In this document: one piece after another, positions 16,867 to 27,343 of the stretch
Layout: each line of letters opens with the position of its first letter
How positions within the stretch are numbered: the stretch's first letter is position 1
Assembly (NCBI RefSeq): GCF_000183385.1
Contig: NC_014760.1
Location: 930,001 to 994,000, forward strand
From: Mycoplasmopsis bovis PG45
GTDB taxonomy: Bacteria > Bacillota_I > Bacilli_A > Mycoplasmatales > Metamycoplasmataceae
DNA length: 64,000 nt
Direction: 5' to 3'
Notes under the pieces: model-generated
What the model was told of the DNA's origin: nothing
The model's database searches: none
What the model saw: only the letters and a program-made list of their open reading frames with translations
Translations under genes and position numbers: made by a program

Positions 16867-17475
16867 ATGAAAAAATCAAAATTTTTACTGCTTGGATCAG
16901 TAGCATCTTTAGCTTCAATTCCCTTTGTAGCAGCTAAATGTGGTGAAACCAAAGAAGAAAAGAAACTAGAAGCGGACAAACCAGATCAAAGTACACCAGC
17001 TAACCCAGATCAAGGTACACCAGCTAACCCAGGACAAGGTACACCAACTAACCCAGATCAAGGTACACCAGCTAACCCAGGACAAGGTACACCAACTAAC
17101 CCAGGACAAGGTACACCAGCTAACCCAGATCAAGGTACACCAACTAACCCAGGACAAGGTACACCAACTAACCCAGATCAAGGTACACCAACTAACCCAG
17201 ATCAAGGTACACCAGCTAACCCAGGACAAGGTACACCAGCTAACCCAGATCAAGGTACACCAACTAACCCAGATCAAGGTACACCAGCTAACCCAGGACA
17301 AGGTACACCAGCTAACCCAGATCAAGGTACACCAGCTAACCCAGATCAAGGTACACCAACTAACCCAGGACAAGGTACACCAGCTAAACCACATTTTTCA
17401 CCAGAAGAGGAAAATGCTGAAAAGCTGATAAGGGAAGCGCTGATGAGAAGATCGAAGAAACAACAACAAAATTAA
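16867..17475 (+). CDS. vsp12, variable surface lipoprotein of TPANPDQG octamers
   Basis: The 202 aa lipoprotein has a signal peptide followed by about 18 octamers TPA/TNPD/GQG (24 bp period) covering residues ~45-180. A short charged tail ([26 protein letters not shown]) follows. The tail EKLIREALM resembles the EKAYREAAME end of the vsp3 linker. It points right and faces vsp11 across the promoter-bearing segment, so it is the simplest partner for a promoter flip. Confidence 0.92.
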   Translation: MKKSKFLLLGSVASLASIPFVAAKCGETKEEKKLEADKPDQSTPANPDQGTPANPGQGTPTNPDQGTPANPGQGTPTNPGQGTPANPDQGTPTNPGQGTPTNPDQGTPTNPDQGTPANPGQGTPANPDQGTPTNPDQGTPANPGQGTPANPDQGTPANPDQGTPTNPGQGTPAKPHFSPEEENAEKLIREALMRRSKKQQQN

Positions 17476-17501
17476 AATCTTAAACTCGAACAAAAAAATT
17501 A

Positions 17502-17541
17502 AAAAGCTTGTGGGATTTATGCACAAGCTTTTGTTTTTTTG
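17502..17541 (+). terminator. vsp12 terminator
   Basis: A strong stem AAAAGCTTGTG / CACAAGCTTTT with a 9 nt loop is followed by a T-rich run. Confidence 0.85.
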
Positions 17542-17733
17542 TGTTTTTTAAAATATCAATCTAATTCTGCTGTAATGTTTTTAAAGATATCATTGGCTTT
17601 TATTTCTACGAAAGCGGTTTATAACACTAGCTTATATTTATTAAGCATTATTTTTCTTAACGACCGGTTTATTTAGCCTGGTGATTTAGGATCTTTATCA
17701 TCTGCTGGTTTGTCAGCTTTTTTCAGCTTTTTA
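17542..17733. other. intergenic stretch with leftover vsp coding sequence
   Basis: On the minus strand about 17680-17725, out of frame with vsp13 and beyond its stop, the words KADKPADDKDPKSPG can be read up to a stop. This is typical Vsp C-terminal composition and looks like the detached original tail of vsp13 or of another cassette. Nothing else is recognised. Confidence 0.45.
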
Positions 17734-18126
17734 TTACACAGATTTTATTACTCTATTTTGCTCTGCTTCAACTCTATCTTTATGAGCTTTTCAGGCTTGC
17801 GTCCTTTGTCTTTTTATTTCTGCAATTTTAGATTCATCAATTTGACTATGAGTTGTAGTTGAACCATCTGAGTTGTTAGGTCCCTTAGGTGTTTCAGGTC
17901 CTTTAGGTGTTTCAGGTCCTTTAGGTGTTTCAGGTCCTTTAGGTGTTTCTGGTCCTTTAGGTGTTTCAGGTCCTTTAGGTGTTTCTGGTCCCTTAGGTGT
18001 TTCAGGTCCCTTAGGTGTTTCAGGCTTCTTTTCTTCTTCTTTGGTTTCACCACATTTAGCTGCTACAAAGGGAATTGAAGCTAAAGATGCTACTGATCCA
18101 AGCAGTAAAAATTTTGATTTTTTCAT
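17734..18126 (-). CDS. vsp13, short variable surface lipoprotein of PKGPET hexamers
   Basis: The 130 aa lipoprotein has the signal peptide, then eight PKGPET hexamers (18 bp period) and NNSDGSTTTHSQIDE. A Lys/Arg/Glu-rich tail containing one UGA Trp ends VIKSV at TAA 17734, followed directly by a second TAA. It is the smallest vsp here and lies next to xer1. Vsp-like coding sequence in another frame just past the stop suggests its 3' end was lost to a frameshift. Confidence 0.9.
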
Positions 18127-18196
18127 AAATTTATCCTCTCCTTTTAAGGCTATAAATAGCCTAAAAATGCTTTATAAATCTATCAATAAATATCAA
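18127..18196 (-). repeat. vsp 5' block of vsp13
   Basis: Shared block with CACTAC flank; the outermost block at the xer1 end of the locus. Confidence 0.75.
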
Positions 18197-18296
18197 AAGT
18201 AGTGAGTTTATGAAACACAAATCAGTTAATATATAGGGCAAATAATGAAAAAGTAATAGCAAAACATAACAAAGTTTAAAATAAGATAATTATTAG

Positions 18297-18313
18297 GCTC
18301 TAATAATTAGAGC
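18297..18313. promoter_or_regulatory. 17 bp palindrome upstream of xer1
   Basis: GCTCTAATAATTAGAGC is a perfect palindrome about 100 bp before xer1. The core TTAGAGCCT recurs as the complement of AGGCTCTAA nearer the gene (around 18375-18383). It could be an operator or a hairpin in the leader; its role is unknown. Confidence 0.45.
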
Positions 18314-18411
18314 ATAACATCATTAATTTTTTCTTGTGGATAATTAATTTTCTTATATGGCTAGTCTATCAATATTAGAGCCTGATAAAACAATGAATTC
18401 AAGGAGTTAAT

Positions 18412-19161
18412 ATGATAGATCCCTTTATTGAATTTTGTGATCGCAAAAATTTAGCTAGAAGTACAGTTGCAGCATATAAAAACATACTTGCAAATATTCT
18501 TTCAGTTGAAAAAAATAAACATTTAGCTATTATGAAAATAATAACTGATCAAAAGCTTAAAGCTAATACTCAGAGACTTTATCGACAAGTATATGCTTTG
18601 TATTTAAAATTCAGTAACCAAAAGAAAAACTACAAGGACATCTCAATTTTAAAAGTTAAGCCAATGCAATCTGTTTATAGACCTATTCTCACAAAGGCAC
18701 AAATATATAGAAGAACTAATATTATGCTAAATGATAAGCCTAAGATTATTTTTTATAAACTACTTATCCGTTTTATGTTTGAGACAGGAATTAGAATTGG
18801 CGAATTAAAAACTATTAGTGAAGAAGATAAACGAATATATGTAATTGGTAAAGGAAATAAAAACAGACAGATTTTTTATAATGCCGAAACATATGAAAAC
18901 TTAAAACTGTTCAAAAACAGAATAAAAACAGTGTCCTATATCACTGTTTCGAAGGCAATTAAAGATCTTTTAGGAAATGAATATAGTCCTCACTCACTGC
19001 GCAGATCTTTTGCTTCATTTATGTTAAAAAAAGGCGCCTTACCAAAGATGGTTCAAAGACAAATGGGTCACTCTAGTATTGCTACAACATTTACTTATCA
19101 ACAGCTAGATGAAAATGAAAATTATAGAATTTACAAAAAAATAATGCTTAATAGTAAATAA
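18412..19161 (+). CDS. xer1: Xer1-type tyrosine recombinase of the vsp locus
   Basis: The 249 aa site-specific recombinase has an N-terminal SAM-like core-binding domain (residues ~1-75) and a catalytic domain with all expected residues: Arg128 (TGIRIGEL), Lys147 (VIGKGNKNR), His194 and Arg197 (HSLRRSF), His220 (MGHSS), Tyr229 (TFTYQQL). An AAGGAG site lies 6 nt before ATG. Such linked Xer recombinases invert and exchange vsp/vpma cassettes in M. bovis and M. agalactiae, driving phase variation. It is slightly shorter than chromosomal XerC/D (~300 aa) at the N-terminus. It most likely acts on the 13 shared 5' blocks. Confidence 0.93.
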   Translation: MIDPFIEFCDRKNLARSTVAAYKNILANILSVEKNKHLAIMKIITDQKLKANTQRLYRQVYALYLKFSNQKKNYKDISILKVKPMQSVYRPILTKAQIYRRTNIMLNDKPKIIFYKLLIRFMFETGIRIGELKTISEEDKRIYVIGKGNKNRQIFYNAETYENLKLFKNRIKTVSYITVSKAIKDLLGNEYSPHSLRRSFASFMLKKGALPKMVQRQMGHSSIATTFTYQQLDENENYRIYKKIMLNSK

Positions 19162-19302
19162 TTAGTTATCAACTAGCACATATATGTAATTTGTTTATAT
19201 TACCAAAATTGACTAAACAACATCTTTAAAATGTACCGATATTAGTAATCCAAAACTGCTTACATACTATACAAATTTATTTTGCTATCTCAAAATTTGT
19301 TT

Positions 19303-19308
19303 TATAAT
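19303..19308 (+). promoter_or_regulatory. -10 box of tRNA-Lys
   Basis: TATAAT with a plausible -35 (TTTGCT, 19281-19286) 16 bp upstream; start expected near 19315, just before the tRNA. Confidence 0.65.
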
Positions 19309-19319
19309 TTTTTTGTTAT

Positions 19320-19395
19320 GCGTCGTTAGCTCAGTTGGTAGAGCAGCTGGCTCTTAACCAGCGGGTCACAGGTTCGAGCCCTGTACGACGTACCA
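19320..19395 (+). tRNA. tRNA-Lys(CTT), CCA encoded
   Basis: This is a cloverleaf with acceptor GCGTCGT / ACGACGT (one G-U), D-loop AGCTCAGTTGGTAGAGC, anticodon loop CTCTTAA reading codon AAG, T-loop GGTTCGAGCCC and an encoded CCA end. Confidence 0.96.
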
Positions 19396-19418
19396 TATCT
19401 TGAAATTTATAGAACCAG

Positions 19419-19456
19419 AGGCAATTAGTTAGCAAGCTAATTGCTTTTATTTTTCT
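19419..19456 (+). terminator. terminator after tRNA-Lys
   Basis: Stem GCAATTAG / CTAATTGC followed by TTTTATTTTT. Confidence 0.85.
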
Positions 19457-19559
19457 AAAAATTATTTTTTGGTATTATAGATTTAATATTATTGCTTTAT
19501 CATTAGCAATAATTTCTATTACTTCAAATACTAATTATATTTTACATAATGGAGGCTAT

Positions 19560-21404
19560 ATGACACCCACACGTATAATACCAATAGGTGGAGTGCAAGA
19601 AATAGGTAAATCTACTTTAATTATTGAGCATAACAAACATATTGTAATTATTGATGCTGGTATTAAGTTTGCTGATACTGCCACAACAGGAATAAAAGGC
19701 ATTATCCCAGATTATAAGTACCTAAAAGAAAGAAAGGATAACATTGAAGGTCTTTTCATAACCCACGGTCACGAAGATCATATTGGCGGTGTGGTTTATT
19801 TAGTTAAGCAAGTTCATTTAAAAAGAATTTATGCTCCTAAAATAGCTATTCAATACCTAAAACTTAAATTTGACGAACACAAAATAACTCACAAAGTAGA
19901 ATTCATCGAAATTGAGAAATCGGCTGTGCATGAGTTTGGTAATGGCAAAATTAAAGTTGACTTTTGAACAGCACAACACTCAATTCCAGATGCTTTTGGT
20001 ATTAGAGTAACTACGCCTAATGGCTCAGTTATGTGTACTGGTGACTTTAGATTTGACTATAACCCTATAGGTGAAATATATACAGATTTCACTAAGCTTG
20101 ATGCAATAGGTAAAGAGGGGTTAACTGTTTTATTATCAGACTCTACTAATGCTATGCGTCCATCGCACTCACCTAGTGAAAACGACATCCTAATAGGCAT
20201 AGAACGTCATATGCGTTCAGCAACAAGGAAAATAATAGTTACTGCTTTTGCATCTAACCTAACTAGGGTTAAAGCTATTATTGACTTAGCTGTTAAATTA
20301 AAGAAAAAAGTTGCTTGTTTTGGCCGTTCAATGGTTCAAGGTATAAAAATTGGTCGTAAATTAGGAAACATAAAAGCTCCTTCAAGCATTTTTGTTGAAA
20401 AAAGAGATATTGCAAAAGTGCCTGAAAACCAATTAGTAGTGTTAACAACAGGAAGCCAAGGCGAACAATTAGCCGCTTTGTCTAGAATGAGCTATGGAAA
20501 ACATGCTAATATAAAAGTTGAAAAAGGTGATATGGTTATTTTTTCATCAAACCCAATTCCTGGCAACAGAATGGTTGTTGAATTGCTTATTAACCGTTTA
20601 TCTAAACTAGGAGCAATTATTAAGGAAAATGGACCTGATGGCTATCTACATACTTCAGGACATGCTTATAAGCATGAACATGATAAGATTTTCCAATTAA
20701 CTAGGCCTAAATTCTTTATTCCCTACCATGGCGAATATAGAATGTGTGTAGCTCATGGCGAAAGTGCTATAAGAAACGGCGTTGATAAAAAGAATGTTTT
20801 CATACCTGAAATTGGTCAGGTATTCAATATGGTAGATAACCAAATTATTCCAACAAATGAAAAAATTGAATATGGCCCGATCTATATTGATGGAACAACT
20901 ACTCTAAGCATATCAGGCAGCACAATTAAAGAAAGAAGCGAGCTGTCAAATAGCGGTTTTGTTAACATTATAATGACTATTGATAAAGAAAAAAATGAAA
21001 TAGTCGGTCGGCCACATTTAATTAGTCGTGGAAGTTTTTATGTTAAAACTTCTTTAGCCTTAGTTGAAGAAGCCAAAAGAATTGCTCATGGTGCTGTGCT
21101 TTATCGCATAAAAAACAATGCAAATTGAAACATCGTTGAGCTTAAACAATTGATTATAGATAGACTAGAAGCCCTGTTTTATAAGGAAAAACGTCGTAGA
21201 CCAATAATTATTCCTACGTTCTTGTTCGTTAAAGAAGAAAATGACCCACTTTTTGATAAAGTAACCATTAAGTTTGAAAACAAAAATATAGACTCTAAGA
21301 AAAGAGAAGCAAACCAAAAGGTTCTTAAAGAGCTTCAAGAAGAAATATTTGGTTCTTCTATTGAATTTTCTGAAGACTTTAGAGATGAAGTAGATGACGA
21401 ATAA
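19560..21404 (+). CDS. rnj: ribonuclease J
   Basis: This 614 aa metallo-beta-lactamase/beta-CASP ribonuclease has the zinc motif THGHEDHIGG (~residues 73-82), a second metal motif in CTGDFRFD, the beta-CASP signature TGSQGEQLAALSRM, and the C-terminal THTSGHA-like segment LHTSGHAYKHEHD. It acts as endo- and 5' exoribonuclease in mRNA decay and rRNA maturation in place of RNase E. UGA codons at 19965 and 21126 encode Trp. A GGAGG site lies 5 nt before ATG. Its length is typical for RNase J (550-620 aa). I cannot tell J1 from J2 by eye. Confidence 0.93.
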
Positions 21405-21413
21405 TTTAAATTC

Positions 21414-21450
21414 AAAAAATGGCATCCATATTCACTGGATGCTTTTTTAA
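21414..21450 (+). terminator. rnj terminator
   Basis: Stem GCATCCA / TGGATGC followed by six T. Confidence 0.85.
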
Positions 21451-21539
21451 GAAAATTTATTCCCTTTTTTCCAACCTAGCACACTTACATAGTTAAAAAT
21501 ATATAATTTTAATCATTACTATTACTTTTAAGGACATAA

Positions 21540-22691
21540 ATGATTAAAAGAGTAACTAAATTATTATCTTCACAACTTGTAATTTTGCCTATGGTTCTTC
21601 CGTTGTTATCTTCTAAATGTGATAAACAAACTAATAACAATGATAGCAACTCTTCAGAAATAACAGACACTTCATCTAACTACTTTGACGAAAGAGCCAA
21701 TCTAGCATCGCCTGCAACATTACCTAGAGAAATATTGGGTTTATATCCCTCATTAATAGGAAGTACAATTCTTAATAATCTTAAATTAGAAGCAAATAGA
21801 AAACAAAATCCTAACTCAGATTACGCAACTAATGCAGACAACTCTGGCTTTGGATTATTATTCAAAAAAGAGAAAAATCTTTTTATTGATGAAATGCCGT
21901 CACTTCATAAAGAATTAGAGAAAATATTCTTTAATTTTAATCCTAAATATACTTCAAAATATGAAGCTAAAATAGTGGCTGCTGGCTTTAACGATCTTGA
22001 AGGCGAATTAACTCTTGGCATTCAAATTTTATATAGACCTGATACAGCTATTGAAAATACTAACAACAATACCTATTTTCAAAGTTTTAAATTTACTGGC
22101 TTTAGAAAATTTGACTTAACAAACAGCGATAATAATGTTTTAAAACTAAAATTTGACAATCAAAATTTAGCCAACATATCTAAAAAATGAAGAAAACATA
22201 TGATTCATTATGCTAGACACACTTTAAAAAAAGCTATGACTGAAAATACTTCACTTGCAAGCATAAATAATCCAAATAAGCTACGTTTTGTCAGGTATTT
22301 GTTTACACCGCATTTTTTACTAAGTGAAATACCTTTGAATATTAAAGATGATACAAACATTTATAACATTAAAGATAATAATTTGACTCTTTTTGATGTA
22401 TTTTCTCGTGACCACAAAGCTATAGTTTATCCGTTTTACGGCTCGCTTACTAGTTTTGATGATATTTTCGATATACCAAATAATGATTCTGTTAAGTTTG
22501 ACATATACAAAAATTCTGAAAATAAAGAAATCTTAAAAATTACTATTAACCTTACTATAGTGCCAGGGGTTCAAAATATATACACAAATATTGAAAGAAG
22601 CACTAAAGACAAGAAGAAGGTGACATTTAGTTTTCAAGTCGAAGCTCCTTTTGATGAATTATTGCCTGATAATAATCCTGTTGATAATTAA
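21540..22691 (+). CDS. hypothetical lipoprotein
   Basis: The 383 aa protein starts MIKRVTKLLSSQL with a hydrophobic stretch and a lipobox-like PLLSSKC (Cys at residue ~27), followed by an Asn/Ser-rich linker, as in mycoplasma surface lipoproteins. The rest is a mixed alpha/beta-looking domain without motifs I recognise. UGA at 22188 is Trp. An AAGGA site precedes the ATG. It stands alone between the rnj and 22755 terminators. It does not share the Vsp signal peptide. Confidence 0.82.
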
Positions 22692-22754
22692 TTTTTTTAT
22701 ATCACTTATATTTAATAATAAAAATAGCTGTTTTATAGACCTAAGGGCAGAATA

Positions 22755-22778
22755 GCAGACATTGTCTGCATTTTTTGC
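22755..22778 (+). terminator. lipoprotein terminator
   Basis: GCAGAC-ATT-GTCTGC hairpin followed by A and six T. Confidence 0.85.
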
Positions 22779-22880
22779 TTATCAATGATTTTTAATTTAC
22801 TGTTTTTCACTTTAAGAAAAACAATGCTTCTTTATACTATCTCAACACAATTAATAATTTATGATTTATATGGAGACAAT

Positions 22881-25298
22881 ATGGCAGAACAGAACAAACC
22901 TAAAATCATAAATGAATCTAAATTTGTTAAGTCTTACTTTAATCAAGACTATTTTTTATGACACACCGCTCAAGAATTTGAAAACAAGTATATTGCAGAA
23001 ATGATGGAGCAAAATGTTAATGATGATTTTTCAATAGATGATGAATATGATGAATCCGACATTGGCCATTCGATTTGAACAAGACTCATAAATGAAAACT
23101 TAGATACAAGCATTCAAACAGTTAATGCTCAATCTAGTATTTTTTCTAACATTCAAAATCAGCTAAATTTATGAGCAACTGGTCAGTTATTTAAAGGCTT
23201 AAGGTACAAAATAGTTTCAGATAAGGGTGATATTAAATCAAAAATAAATGAAACCAATAAGTTTTTAAATGATCCCACATGCGATGTGATAATAAATGGA
23301 TATTTTGGCTATGAAACTGATGAATTTGTCATTTATTCTAATCCTTTTGCTTTCAATAAAATAAATAAAGGACTGTATCTTGTTAAATTATCAACGCATG
23401 TGAAAATTGACTCACTTTTATCGCTTAAATTTTCTTATGAGATTTTAAAAAAGCAAAATATAAACCTTGATAATGCATATGTAATTATTGTAGATTCACA
23501 AATGCCACAAACTAAAGGAATATGTAAATTTATCTGCACTGAGCTATGCCATATGTCAAAGAACAAATATGCAATTGAAAAAGAGTCATGAAATACTATA
23601 AATCAGACATTGAGGCACACAAATAATCCCTATTTTCTAGACCGTAAACCTTTTGTGAATTATATAAATCAAGGCTGGGCATTAGTTAAAAATGAACTTC
23701 CTTTTAATGACTTAAATAGCAAACTTCCAACAACATTTAATTACATAAAGTGTCTAAAAAATAATTATGGTTTAAAATCAATTAAAAATGCCGATAAGAG
23801 AAACAGTTTTTTTAAATTTGATGTTGATAACCCTTTTGACCCTGACCTTTATTTAGGCAACTTTGATCTTATAATTAACAGAATTATTAATGCATATAAG
23901 GTCAATAAACCTGATTTAAGTTTTTTTGATAAAAATATTGATGACAATACAGCCTTAAATATGGATTACAATAATTTTGGTAAGAATGACCTGTTGACAA
24001 AGAATTATTTGCTCGCTTCATTGGGCAAAAATAACCTTTTTAATAGGCAAATTTTCACTGACTTAAAATTAAATTTAATTGTTAATAATAATGCTGACAA
24101 ATCATTCAATAATGCGAAAAATAGCTTTATAGAAAAAGTAGAACAGGTCTATAAAACAGGCGATTTCATTAAATCACTAGTTATTGAAAAATATTTAAGT
24201 GAGCTACACATTAAAGATCAAAAAATAGTTTGATATGACTATGAGTCATTTATGAGCCTACTGCCTGTAATTGATGATTTTTCTCCGTATTCACAAATAG
24301 TTAATCAAGTGTCAATCATTGATACTATTAATGGTCAAATTATTCCTAGTACTCAAGCGGATATAGTGTACGATCCTAAGAACATATCAATCTTTGATTT
24401 AATATCTATACTAAAGAACTTGTATGATAGACAAGGCGATAAATATGTAGTTTATAACAAGAGTTTTGAAAACACGCGCAATATGGAAATAGCTTCCTGA
24501 GCTCAAAGTCACAGCTCAGATGAAATATTTGCAGAGGAACTATATAATAAATTAGCAATTAAGCCTGATGATGTTATGAATTTTGCTAACTACATTAACA
24601 ACAGAACTATAGATTTATATGAACTATTCTCAAGACCAAGTAAAAAAATGAATTTTGATGATGGAAAAATCTATCAAAATATACATATTGCAGTTGATGA
24701 AACTAAACTTAATAGTAAAGTTATTAGCAAGCATAGTCCAAGTGTGAAGTTTAGTCAAAAGGACTATATTATAGAACCAAAAATAGATAAAAAGTCTTTT
24801 ACCTTCACAATCAATGATGTCGATAATCAGCTTCCTGATGAATTAACAAATCTAACTTACTCACAAGAATCTGGAATGGCTTCAATTCTTAATTTAAACA
24901 TATTCTTAAAAGACCTTAAAGGAATGGGCTCTATCAAAAAGGTTGAGCATCTAATAACTTCTAAAAAAATATCACTAGAGCATATGATAACACCTTACCC
25001 AGACCTAAAGAAAGTACATAATGGCTCTGAAGCAATGGAAATTGCAATTAAAAGATACGCTAATTTAATTGATGGCTATATTTGGGAAGATAACTTGTCA
25101 AATTTAAAAAAGTATTGTCATAATGACGTTCTAGCAATGATAATGACTTTTAACTTTGTAGAAAAAATGGTCTCAGACATTTTTCCTGAATTAAACAGCT
25201 TAAAATACACATTTGATAGTGACCATCAGTACCTATTAAACAGGTATAAATGAAAAATTGATGTTATTAACTATAAAGAAAAAGCAACTGTAAATTAG
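22881..25298 (+). CDS. DUF2779-type protein, putative exonuclease
   Basis: The 805 aa cytoplasmic protein resembles the DUF2779 proteins common in mycoplasmas. The N half has a Cas4-like segment (GLYLVKLSTHVKIDSL, ~residues 160-175) that may derive from a PD-(D/E)XK nuclease fold. The C half has three segments spaced like a DEDD 3'-5' exonuclease: IVWYDYESF (~450), YVVYNKSFE (~525) and YCHNDVLAMI (~750). At least nine UGA Trp codons lie in the frame, so standard-code annotation would shatter it. A TGGAGA site precedes the ATG. Enzymatic function is inference from motifs; I saw no partner gene. Confidence 0.75.
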
Positions 25299-25312
25299 CT
25301 GCTTTTTTGAGT
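25279..25312 (+). terminator. hairpin at the end of the DUF2779 gene
   Basis: AAAAAGCA ... TGCTTTTTT stem around the stop codon, between two convergent genes. Confidence 0.55.
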
Positions 25313-25315
25313 AAA

Positions 25316-25762
25316 TTAAATTATTTCATCAATTGTTCAAGGATCAATAACTTTTAATTTTGGTTCATCTTTTATTCTAAGACTAGGATATAGTCGATCA
25401 AATATTTTAGCTTCTGGTGTTTCTTCAGTTTTACTCTTTTTTAATGTGGCTTTTTCTTTAGTAATTGAACCAGTGTATCATGTCTCAAAAATACTGTCGT
25501 TTGATGAATCTCTAACAGCTAATTTTGGCTTTGGTGCTTCCGTTTTACTTGCTTCGGCTATTTTTGTTGATTCTGTAGTTGATGAAGATAATGACTTGTT
25601 TTTTGTTTTATTTTCTTCCTTCATAATTTCTTTTTTAGATGCTTCTTTTTCCTTTTTATCTTCTTGTGCTTTTATATTAGTTTCATTAACACATGATGCT
25701 GCAACTACTGGAGTAGCAAGTAATGTTGCGCCAGATACCCGTAGCATAAATTTTTTCTTCAT
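25316..25762 (-). CDS. small hypothetical lipoprotein
   Basis: The 148 aa protein starts MKKKFMLRVSGATLL with lipobox PVVAASC (Cys at ~residue 22), then a Lys/Glu-rich linker and a short C-terminal region ending DPWTIDEII. The two Trp in the C half are UGA codons. I chose the ATG at 25762 because upstream in-frame codons lack signal-peptide character. Surface-exposed lipoprotein of unknown function. Confidence 0.78.
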
Positions 25763-25921
25763 AATATTCTTTCTGTATTGAAGTATAAAATTCTGAACTT
25801 TCATAAGTTCACAAGTACAATGCTTAAAATGTACCTTAGCATAAATTGATAGACAATATTTCGCCAACAAAAAGTGATAATTATCATAATCTTAATAAAC
25901 AAAAATTTGGGTTGCCCAGAT

Positions 25922-27343
25922 TTACTGTTTAAATTTCTTATTTAATAATTTCATTAATAAATCATTAGCTTTTTGCGGATTAACTTTTCCGCCAGAAAGC
26001 TTCATAACATTTCCCAAAACAAATTTAATAACTTTTTCACTTCTTTCAGTGTATTCAGCAACCAATGTTTCATTTCTTTCTATAACATCATCAATTCATT
26101 TTGTTATTGTTTGTTCATCACTAATTTGTTCTAAATTGTTTTCTTTTATAAGTTTGTTTAAATCACCATCATAATTAATTAATAATGGGACTAGTTTTTT
26201 AAATGACTTGCCTGAAATTACTTCATCATCTAACAACCCTATAGCACTTTCTAATGCCTGCGGTTTTATGCCTAATTTATAGGCTTTAACATTTTTACTA
26301 TTAGCAAGTGATACAACTTCAGCAAAAAACAATTTGCTTAATTTGCTTCTGTCAAAATAGTTGATTGAATCAAAATAATTGGCTAGTTCTATATCATTTA
26401 TTAGGCTTTTAATATAAATATCTTGTATGCCTTCATTTTTATATCTTTCTTCTTTTTCTCATGGAAGCTCATTTAATTTAACATTATTTATAAACTCATC
26501 GCTAAGTTTGATGAAAGGAATATTAGGCTCAGGAAAATATTTATAATCTATAGTGCCAGTTTTCGTTCTCATAACGACTGTGCTCATGGACTCTTCATCG
26601 TATCTCTTTGTTTGCTGTAAAATAGGCTCATTGGTTAAGATTTTTTGTGTCTGTAGCTTTATTTCATAGTCAATAGCATTTCTAATGGCTCTAAAGCTGT
26701 TCATATTTTTTATTTCAACTTTTGTACCAAAACCTTTATAGCCTTTTGGTCTAAGAGAAATATTTACATCTGCTCTCAATGAACCTTGTTCCATTTTTGC
26801 ACTAGAAATGCCTAAAGATAAAGCTATTCTTCTTATCATATCTACGTAAGCAACAGCTTCATCGGCACTACTTATTTCTGGATAAGAAACAATCTCTATT
26901 AGCGGTACACCAGCACGGTTGTAATCTAACTTTGTTTTTTCTCCATGATACTGTCTTGCCGTATCTTCTTCTAAGTGAATTCTTTCAATATTTATTTTTT
27001 TACTGCCAGATTCAGTATTTATCACAAAGTGACCATTTGAACCAATAGGTCTATAAAACTGCGTTATTTGGTATCCTTTAGGCAAATCAGGATAAAAATA
27101 ATTTTTTCTGTCAAAATGTAATTCATTGTCAATTGTCATACTTAATGCTTTAGCTAATTTGACCCCAGAAATAACAGCTTCTTTATTAAGTAATGGAAGA
27201 GTCCCTGGGTAGCCTAAATCAATCTGATTTACAGTCGTATTAGCATCGGCTTCAAAGTCAATTTTTGATGGCGAAAACATCTTTGTTTTAGTGTTGAGCT
27301 CAAGGTGAATTTCAATGCCGATAATTGTTTCAAAATTATTCAT
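25922..27343 (-). CDS. gatB: aspartyl/glutamyl-tRNA amidotransferase subunit B
   Basis: This 473 aa subunit of GatCAB activates Glu/Asp on misacylated tRNA-Gln/Asn with ATP and accepts ammonia from GatA. It starts FETIIGIEIHLELNTKTKMF and carries GYPGTLPLLN, the RADVNISLRPKG motif, and a C-terminal YqeY-like tail (SGGKVNPQKANDLLMKLLNKKF). UGA codons at 26459 and 26093 are Trp. Its ATG overlaps the gatA stop by 8 nt (ATGAATAA). It is the last gene of the acpS-gatB operon. Confidence 0.95.

Noticed and set aside
25903-25921. TGGG-CAA-CCCA as gatB terminator
   Set aside because: Only a 4 bp stem with a weak T tail; not convincing.
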